Virus record (IMG/VR): IMGVR_UViG_3300008262_000247
Location: 1-56,059 of that record
From: a virus
DNA: 56,059 nucleotides
Strand: one strand, 5' to 3'
In this document: positions 7,134 through 17,200 of the stretch, piece by piece
How positions within the stretch are numbered: position 1 is the stretch's first letter
How the letters are laid out: each line of letters opens with the position of its first letter
Translations under genes and position numbers: made by a program
Notes under the pieces: generated by a model
Databases searched by the model: none
What the model was told of the DNA's origin: nothing
Seen by the model: only the letters and a program-made list of their open reading frames with translations

Positions 7134-8206
7134 TGGCAAGACTGATACCTCGTAAGCAAATAGAAGAACAACAAGATATAAGTGGTTCACTTAATATTAG
7201 ACAAGATGTTAATATCGGTAATAATGCCATTATTTCTGGTTCACTTTTTGTTTCTAAAAGTTTCTTTTTTGGAAATGATGAAAACGATAAAAGTGAAATA
7301 ACAGGTTCAGTATTTCTGACTGGTTCTCTTACAATAGATGGAGACTTATTAGTAAGTGCACCGGATACAATTCTATCATTTACCGCATCGTTTTCATCTG
7401 AATCACTAGATACACAACGATACGCCGGAATTTTAGCAAAAGATTTTGGTGCAAACCAACCTACATTGTATGTATCTTCAACCGATGGAGATGATACAAA
7501 TGATGGTAGAACTATTCAATATCCACTTCGTACAATTAAAAGAGCAGCTGCATTGGCATCTCCTGGATACGATGGTAGATATGGTTTTGATACAGGTTCA
7601 ATATATAATGGATATGTAATTAAAGTACAGGCTGGAACGTATTTAGAGGATAACCCTGTTATTCTTCCTAAGAATACAACTATTTGGGGTGCAGGTTTGC
7701 GTATTACTAAGATTAACGCTAAAAATCCAGAACAAGACCTTTTTTGGGTAAACTCTGGATGTTATATTGCAGAGGTAACAATGGGTGGTTTAAGATTGTG
7801 GCCAAGTGAGAAAGAGCCGCAAAGAGGATTTGGTGTAGCTTTTCAACCAGGTGCATTTATTACAACTTCACCATACGTTCAGAACTGTTCACAAATTTCT
7901 AACCAAGAGAATTCATTCACCGAACTTTACGAAGAAATTCCTCCAGGCGGTGGTGGTCTTTATGTTAATGGTGATGTGATAGATCCTGATTCTCCGTTGG
8001 CTTCAATGGTATTGGATGCTTATACGCAGATTTCTCCAAATGGTGTGGGGTGTTTGGTAAATGGTAGAGGATTCATTCAGTTGGTATCTTTCTTTAATAA
8101 CTTCTCATATTACGCAATTAGAGTAAACAATGGTGGACATGCTACACTAAACAACTCAAACATTTCGTTTGGTTTGTATGGTATGTATGCTAGTGGTGGC
8201 ATCTAA
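7133..8206 (+). CDS. Giant virion protein, N-terminal part: beta-helix (pectin-lyase-like) domain
   Basis: 357 residues that form the start of a very long protein continuing in the +1 frame at 8169-19649. Residues 1-110 are SGS/TGS beta repeats. Residues about 120-355 look like a right-handed beta-helix: YVSSTDGDDTNDGRTIQYPL followed by RTIKRA, IKVQAGTYLEDNPVILPKNT and TIWGAGLR, SMVLDAYTQISPNGVGCLVN and QLVSFFNNFSYYAIR. I recall the same order in large structural proteins of T4-like cyanophages. The frame stops at 8204-8206 just after LYGMYASGG, where the cyanophage-type proteins continue. Joined with the next frame it would give about 4,170 residues. It is probably a baseplate- or fiber-associated structural protein. 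Confidence 0.75.
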   Translation: MARLIPRKQIEEQQDISGSLNIRQDVNIGNNAIISGSLFVSKSFFFGNDENDKSEITGSVFLTGSLTIDGDLLVSAPDTILSFTASFSSESLDTQRYAGILAKDFGANQPTLYVSSTDGDDTNDGRTIQYPLRTIKRAAALASPGYDGRYGFDTGSIYNGYVIKVQAGTYLEDNPVILPKNTTIWGAGLRITKINAKNPEQDLFWVNSGCYIAEVTMGGLRLWPSEKEPQRGFGVAFQPGAFITTSPYVQNCSQISNQENSFTELYEEIPPGGGGLYVNGDVIDPDSPLASMVLDAYTQISPNGVGCLVNGRGFIQLVSFFNNFSYYAIRVNNGGHATLNNSNISFGLYGMYASGGI

Positions 8207-11200
8207 TATTGAAGAAATTGTTTCTGATTTTAATTTAATAAGTGCTATTGTAGATAGTGGAACTTCTAATTTTCCAACTCTATTGGCCAGAAGTTCTAAT
8301 AAAGGATATGGATTTGATTCGCCGTATAATATATTAGGAACTGAACAAATTACAGCATCTTATTCGGCATCAAATGAAGATTTATCACAAATAAGTTCTT
8401 CGTTTGGAGTAACTCTTGGAATATTTGCAGATGGTACTGGTTCATATAGTTTCACTACAAATACTAATAGTGGAGTAAAAACTACAAATCAAACACCAAT
8501 AACTGCAACAATACCGGCAACTGGTTTTATTAGTTCAAGTATATCTTCATCTTTTAGTACAATTATTTCTATACTTAAAAGCGGATTAACTGCAACACCT
8601 AGTTTAGTTACAAATTTAAGTGCAAGTATTATAGCAACTGATACACCATTTAGTTCAAGTGGAATATCTTCATCACTTTCAGTAATAAACAATGTAAGTG
8701 CAAGTTTAAGTATAGTTTATAATATAGTTGCAAATGGTACTGGAAGTAATACATTATCTATACCTGTAAATCATCAACAAAATTTCACAGTAGTAAATAG
8801 TGGCAGTTCTGCATATACATTTAATGGATTGGGTAATAATCCAACATTAACTTTATTTAGAGGTGAAACTTATAAATTTTATATAAGTGCTTCTGAAGCA
8901 ATTGGTGGCATAGATTATCCTTTCTGGATAAGAACACAACAGGTAGAAGGAATTGATAAAATTTATGATTATAACAAAGGAGTAATAAATAATGGTGATA
9001 GTGTAGGTAATATTACATTTAAAGTTCCATACGATGCACCAAATACACTTTATTATGTTGCGAGAAATAATAAAAATTTGGGTGGAAAAATTAATATAGT
9101 AAACAATTCTGCAACACCTATAAATTTAATAGCATCAACACTAACATATCCACCAACAGTATATTCGTCATCAATAGCAAGTGATAGTACCGATAAGATA
9201 AATGCATACGATTTAATTTTAAATAATAAAAAATTTATTCAAGATGAAACAATAGCATATCTTTCTTCTTCTTGGAGTGATTTTTCTTATGATGAAACAA
9301 CTTGTCGCAGAGATATTGGCTACATTATTGATGGTGTAGCAAAAGACCTTTTATACGGTGGTAATGAAGAATCAATAAGAAGTGGATTATTTTATTATCA
9401 ATACCCATCGGAAGCAACTACAACTCAATTATCACCAACACTTACTGCTATAAAATACTTTAGTAGATTAATTGAAAAAATATTAAAAAATCAAAACTTT
9501 GTTGAACCAAATATTGATAGAGAGTCAGCATGGGATTGTATTTTAAATAATAGACAATTCATTCAAAACGAAACTATTGCATATCTAAGTTCTTCGTGGA
9601 GTACATTTGAATATAACGAAGAAAAGTGTAAAAGAGATGTTGGATATATTTTAGATGCGGTAGCTACCGATATTAAATACGAAGGCAATGAAAGAAGTAT
9701 TGAAGCTGGTAGATTTTATTATTTATATCCATCTCAAGCAACCGGTTCACAATTAGTACAAACTATTGATGGTATCAAATATGCAGCTGGATTGGTTAAA
9801 AATTTAATTGTAAATAAAACATTTGTAACGGCATCTCAAACCACACAAGCGGCTTATTCATTAATAAGAAATAATAAATCGTTAGTACAAGATGAAACTA
9901 TACAATTTATCAATGTTGCGTATCCTACTTTGGAATATAATCAAGCTAAATGCCGTAGGGATGTTGGATATATTTTAGATGGTGTGGCAACTGACCTATT
10001 ATATGGTGGTAATGAAAGAAGTGTAGCTAGTGGTAGATTCTATTATGATTTTCCTTCAATTGCAACTTCTACGCAAAAAAGAGAAACTGCAGGTGGTATA
10101 AGATACGCAAAGATTATTACAGAATACATTGTTCAAAATATAATTTTAGATACACCTAGAATTATTGCAAATGATGAGAAAGGTATAAAGATTTCGGCTT
10201 TAACAAATATTACATCTTCTTATAGTGGAAGTTTAAATGAACAAGTTTCAATTAGTTCTTCTTTTAATATAGTTGAGGGTATTATTAAAAAAGGTGTTGA
10301 CTCAATTAAAGCAATTGTGGCAAAAAATACCGATTCAAATTGGTCATTAAATAATCCTTTAAAAGTTTCTTTAAATAATCAAATAACGAATTCATATGTA
10401 ACACCGGATGAGGTTAATCGTATTGGTGATAATTTTGATATTGTAACATCCATAATAAATAATGGAACAGGTTCATTACCTATATTAACATCGTCTGTAT
10501 CAGGATTATATAAAGTATCTGATATAGAACAAATATCTGCAACATCTGCAACAAATGCCGAAACTGCAAGTATAAGTTCTTCATTTGCGAATATCATTAA
10601 TATAATAAAAAATGGAACTGGTTCTTTACAACCATTCACATCTTCGGTTAATGATAATATTAAAGCAACCGCAACAAATTATTCTCAATTAATAGGTGGG
10701 AATTCTACATATAGTTCTAGTATTAGTGCATCAATGAAAGTAATTACTGATGTGTTGCAAAATGGATTATCATCTCTACCGGTTTTGGTTAATAATTCAA
10801 CAACCGGTTCTTTGATTAAAGTTGGTAATGTATCGCAAGTAACAACATCATCATTAGATACAAATCTTTCTGCATCATTGTTTGTTTCTCGTTCAATATC
10901 AATTGTAGTTGATATTTTAAGAACTGGAAATCTTGATGTGGCTAAAACTCCATATGTAACTCAATCTTTGGTATCCGATAAACAATCTTTGGCAAGTTCT
11001 CATATTGTTGCAAATTTGGATTTTATTAAAGAAGAAACTATTGCGTATCTTTCTTCTTCTTGGAGTGGATTTGATTATAATGAAGAAAAATGCAGAAGAG
11101 ATGTTGGATTAATTATAAGTGGTGCGGCACAAGACCTTTATTGGGGTAATATTTCAGCATCAATTGTTAATGGGCAATATTATTTTGAATATCCATCACA

Positions 11201-14200
11201 AGCGACAGGTTCACAATTACAACAAACTATTGATGGTATTATATACGCGAGTAATGTTGCACAAAAAGTAATTCAAGGTATAGAATATCAACAATTGACC
11301 GGTAGTTTAGCGAGTGCTTCTTTAGCATTAAAAAATAACAAAGGATTTATTATAGATGAAACCATAGCATATATGAGTTCATCTTGGGGTTCATTTGATT
11401 ATAACGAAACAACGTGCCGTAGAGATTTAAATTACATTATTGATTCGGTTAGAACTGATTTAGTATATGGTGGTAATCAAAGAACTAGATTATCTGCTGA
11501 ATATTATTTCTTATATCCATCACAGGCAACTGGTTCTCAACTTACACAAACTTTAGATGCTGTAAATTATGCAAGTAGAATAGCACAAAAAGTTGTAGTT
11601 GGACAAAACTTTATTGCAGCCAATACTAATAAATTAAATTTACCATCTGTAGCGGTATTGGCAGCAGCGGAATTAGTAAGAGCGGATATACCATTTATAC
11701 AACAAAATGTAATTGATTATACAAACGATACCTATCCAAAATTAAATTATAATCAGGCTAAATGTTTCAGAGATGTTAGATTTATTACCGATGCGGTAAT
11801 TACTGATTTAGTATATGGTGGTAATGAAAGAACTATTGAAGCTGGAACATTCTATTATCTATACCCATCGCAGGCAACTGATGACCAATTAGATGAAACA
11901 ATTGATGCAATTAATTTTGGTAGAGATTTAACTAAATTGGTTGCAATAGGTGGACTTGAAGTTGAAAGAAGTTTTGATGTAATTTCAAAAATTATAGCGA
12001 GTGGAAGTAATGGATACCCATCAACAATTATAAAAAATACTGAAAGTGCAATAAAAGCAACAAATATTAATCAAACTACATCATCTAATGTTGTAATAGA
12101 ATCTGATAAATTATTAGTATCTTCTTCATTTTCTAATATTATTAATATAATAGCAAATGGCACTGGGTCTATACCAACAATAGTTTCATCTTCATTTAAA
12201 GGAATACTCTTTAGCACCGGTTCACAAACAACATCATCAATAACACCAAATAATACTGAAATTAATAAAGTTAATTCTTCATTTGATGTTGTGACAAATA
12301 TAATAGCAAATGGTACTGGTTCAATTCCAACATTAATAACAAATGCAACAGGTTCAATAAAAAGAACAAACACTTTACAATTTACTACAACCGCATCTAT
12401 TTCTCAAGCAAATATAAACTTGTTCAAATCATCTATTGATATTGTTTTAGATATTGTAGAAAATGGTACAGGTTCAATTCCTTCTTTAGTAAAAAATACC
12501 GATGGATTAATAAAAGTTACAAATGCCGTACAAACAGTTGCAACTGGTTCTACATCTAGATCTGTAATAAACTCTATTACTTCTAGTTTTGATACTGTTA
12601 TTAATGTAATAAGTAATGGAACTGGTTCAATACCTTCTTTGGTAACGAATACGGTAAATAATATAAAAAGGACATTAGAAACACAATATATAGGAACTGG
12701 TTCGGCAACAAACGCCGAATCACAAATTATATCTGCATCAATTGGTATAGTTTCAAATATCGTATCAAATGGAACAGGAAGTTTGCCAGTAGTTATTCAA
12801 TATACATCTGCATCTACAAATACTAATGTAATAACTGCATATAATATTCTTAAAAACAATATTACATTTATACAAGAAGAAACAATTGCATATCTTTCTT
12901 CTTCTTGGAGTGGATTTGTTTATGATGAAGAAAAATGTAAGAGAGATGTTGGATTTATTTTAAGTGGTTCAGCAGAAGATTTATTGTGGAATTCAAACTC
13001 TGCATCAATTGTAAATGGTAAGTTCTATTATGAATATCCATCACAAGCTACCGTAGGAAATGATGGTGATACTGGTGGACAATTAAATCAAACATTAGAA
13101 GGAATTGAATATGCTAGCCGTTTGGCACAAAAAGTGGTTTTAAATACTTTATTTGTAACACAATCTACTGAAATAACTAATGCATATAATTTAATACGAA
13201 ATAATAAATCATTTATTCAAAGTGAATCTATTTCATACATAAGTTCTTCTTGGAGTACACATACATATAACCAACTAAGTTGTAGTAGAGATATTTCTTA
13301 TATTATAGATGCTGTTACAACCGATATATACTATGGTGGTAATGAAAGAGCATCTAAAGCTGGTTTATATTATTTCTTATATCCATCTGAAGCAACTGGT
13401 TCTCAATTAGATGAAACTGTAACCGGAATAAATTACGCTAAAAATCTTTCAAATAGAATATTAAAAGGCGGTTTATTACAATCAGTTACTAATAATAAAC
13501 TTCAGGCTAAAGAGTTAATATTCAATAACAAACAATTTATAGCAAATGAAGTAATTGCATATGTTTCTGCTAGTTGGAATGGATTTGTTTACAACGAGGA
13601 AACTTGTAAAAGAGATGTTGGTTATATTTTAGATGCAGCCATAACTGATTTAGTATATGGTGGTAATGAAAGAAGTATTGAAGCTGGTAAATTTTATTAT
13701 TTATATCCATCCGAAGCAACTACAACTCAATTAGGTCCAACTTTAAGTGGTATTAAGCACGCAAAAGGAATGAGTGAGAATGTAATGAAGAATTTAACTT
13801 ATTATACTTCTTCCGTTTCTGCTCAAACTGCATATGATTTGTTAGTTCAAAATAAACAACTTATACAAAACGAAACAATAGCGTTTGTAAGTTCTTCTTG
13901 GAGTTTCTTCAACTACAACGAAGCAAGTTGTAGTAGAGATACTGGCTACATTGTAGATGCGGTAGCAACTGATATTCTTTATGGTGGAAACGAAAGAGTA
14001 AGAGAGGCAGGAGAATACTATTACTTATATCCTTCATTAGCAACTGTTGATGGAGATGGGGATGCAGCTGGACAATTAGGACAAACTTTGGATGGTATTA
14101 ATTACGCTAAAGGTATTGCTAAAAAGATTGTATCAAATCAATTATTACAAACCGCAAGTATTTCAGAATTAACTGCTTGGACATTGTTAAGACAAAACAA

Positions 14201-17200
14201 ACCATTAATTCAAGCGGAAACAATTGCATACTTAAGTTCTTCTTGGACAGGTGTAGATGGATTCTACTACAATGAGGCTAGTTGTTCAAGAGATGTGGCA
14301 TATATCGTAGATAATGTGGCAACTGATATTTTGTATGGTGGTAATGAAAGAAGTTCTAAAGCAGGAGAATATTACTATCTGTACCCATCTAAAGCAATTG
14401 TTGGTGGAGTACCTTCTCAAACTGCACAATTGGAGCAAACGATAGATGGTGTACTATTTGCAGCAGGTAACGCACAAAATGTAATATCAAATAGAGTATT
14501 AACACAGCCAACCGAATTTGTATCATCTTCGGTTGAATTAATGAGAAAGAATAGAACGTTTATTCAAAATGAAACAATACAATACATAGACGCTTTCTAT
14601 CCTGATTTAGTTTACAATAGAGAGAAGTGTAGAAGGGATGTTGGGTATATTGTTGATAATGTAGCAACTGATTTGTGGTACGGTGGTAATGAAAGAGCAA
14701 TAACAGCCGGTCAATACTACTATTTATATCCTTCATTGGCAACAAAAACAGAACAAGTAAGAGAAACTGTATCAGGTGTTCAATATGCTAAAAATGTAGC
14801 TAGAAAAGTAGTTCAAAATATATTATTATCATCACCGCTATTATTATCAAATACAAATAATAACATTAAAGTTGGTAATATAAATCAAATTACATCTTCT
14901 ATTACTCCAAATGAAACTGAAGTAAACGGAATCAGTTCATCTTTTTCTATTGTTACTAAAATAATAGAAGGTGGATTGAGTGCGGCACCAACTAAAGTTT
15001 CTAATAGCTATAACACAATTAAAGTAACAAATGAAACTCAATACAAAACATTAGTTTCTGCTAGTTCAACTGAAATTGGTATTGTAACTGCATCGTTTGG
15101 ATTAATTAGAGATATAATTTATAAAGGTGATGCATCTTTACCTGATGCATTAGCTGAAAATTTCCAATATGGATTTGAAAATACAATTCCATCATTATTG
15201 CATATATCATCAATTGAACAAACTGCGGGTGGTGGTGTTGGATATAATTCATATACCTCTAGTATTAGTTCTTCATTTGCAAATGTAATTAAAATAATTA
15301 ACAATGGTACTGGTTCTATACCATCAATTGTAGAAAATACATCTGGTAGTATAAAGGCACAATCAATAGTATCTCAACTATTACCAGCAACCGATGGTGG
15401 AAAATATCAAAGAGATAGAATTGCAAATTTATATGATGTTGTTTTGGATATAATTGAAAATGAAACATATTCAACATTAATTCCAAATACATCAGCAAGT
15501 GTTAAAGTAACAAATACCCCACAATTTTTAAGTGGAAGTGGTGCAGACAGAATACAGGCTAAACTTGTATCTGCATCATTTGGTATTGTTACATCCATAC
15601 TTACAAATGGAACTGCATCGTTTGGATATGTTGGACCAAATGCAACACCTAATTCAAATAATAAAGTTAATTTAGCATATAACTTGTTATTGAATAATAA
15701 ACAAATGATTGTAGATGAAACTATAACATTTATGAGTTCATCTTGGAGTTCGTTTGAATATAATGAAGCAAGTTGCAGTAGAGATTTAGGATTTATTATT
15801 GATGGTGCAGCATATGACCTTCTTTATGGTGGAAATTCTGCATCGTTTGTAAATGGTAAATACTATTACGATTTCCCATCACAGGCAACTGGTTCTCAAT
15901 TAGACCAAACTGTGACAGCGATTAAGTTTGCAAGTGGGTTAGCGGAAAAAGTTGTTAGAAATATAACACTACAACATATTTCAGCATCAGCAGAAACATC
16001 AGCATCTTATGTGACATTAAGAAATAATAAATCATTTATACAAGCCGAAGCTATAACTTACTTATCTTCTTCTTGGAGTGAGTTTGATTATAATGAAACA
16101 ACTTGTAAAAGAGATATTGCATACATTATAGATGCAGTTTCAACTGACCTTCTTTATGGTGGAAATGAAAGAAGTTGGGTAGCAGGTGATTACTATTTTA
16201 GATATCCATCACAAGCAACTGATTCGCAACTACAACCAACATTAGATGGTATTGGATATGCTAAAGGATTATCAATGAGAGTAATCTCTGGTTCTGCTTT
16301 AACAAATGCAACATCGGATATATTGAATGTTTATAACTTGTTAAAAGATAATAAAGAATTTATACAAGAAGAAGTTGTGGCGTTTGTAAATGCAAAATAT
16401 CCTAACTTATATTATAGTCAAACTAAATGTAGACGTGATATTGGATACATTGTAGATGCGGTAATTACTGATTTTAAATGGGGTGGTAATCAAAGAAGTT
16501 CTAAAGCAGGTGAGTTCTATTATCTATATCCTTCTTTGGCAACTGAATCCGAACAAGTAGTTGAAACAACAACTGCAGTTGATTATGCTAGAAGATTGTG
16601 TGAACAAATTATAATAGGAAACGTAATAGAAACACCGCAAGTTGTACTAAATACTGCAAATAATATTAAAGTAACAAATATTCCGCAATACACTTCAGCA
16701 TCATCTGCAACAGTTTATGAAGTTAATAGAGTAAGTTCTTCATTTGCAGTTGTAACTAATACTGTTGAAAATGGATTAGGAGTGTTACCTACGATTATAT
16801 CAAATGTATCTGAAAGTATTAAAGTAACATTAACTTCACAAATTGGTGGAAATGCTGCTACACAAACTGAATCCGATTATATTAGTTCATCAATTTCAAT
16901 TGTAACTGATATTATACAAAATGGCACAGGTTCATTCCCTATATTAACTTCATATGGCGCAGCATCTACTGACCCTAACGTAATAAATGCATATAACAAT
17001 TTAATTCAAAATATTCCATTTATTCAATCAGAAACTATTGCTTATATTAGTTCTTCATGGAGTTTCTTTAATTATAATGAAGCAAGTTGTAGCAGAGATG
17101 TAGCTTATATTGTAAGTGGAGCAGCTGAAGATTTATTACATAATTCCACATCCGCATCATATATGAACGGATATTATTACTTCTTATTCCCATCAAACGC

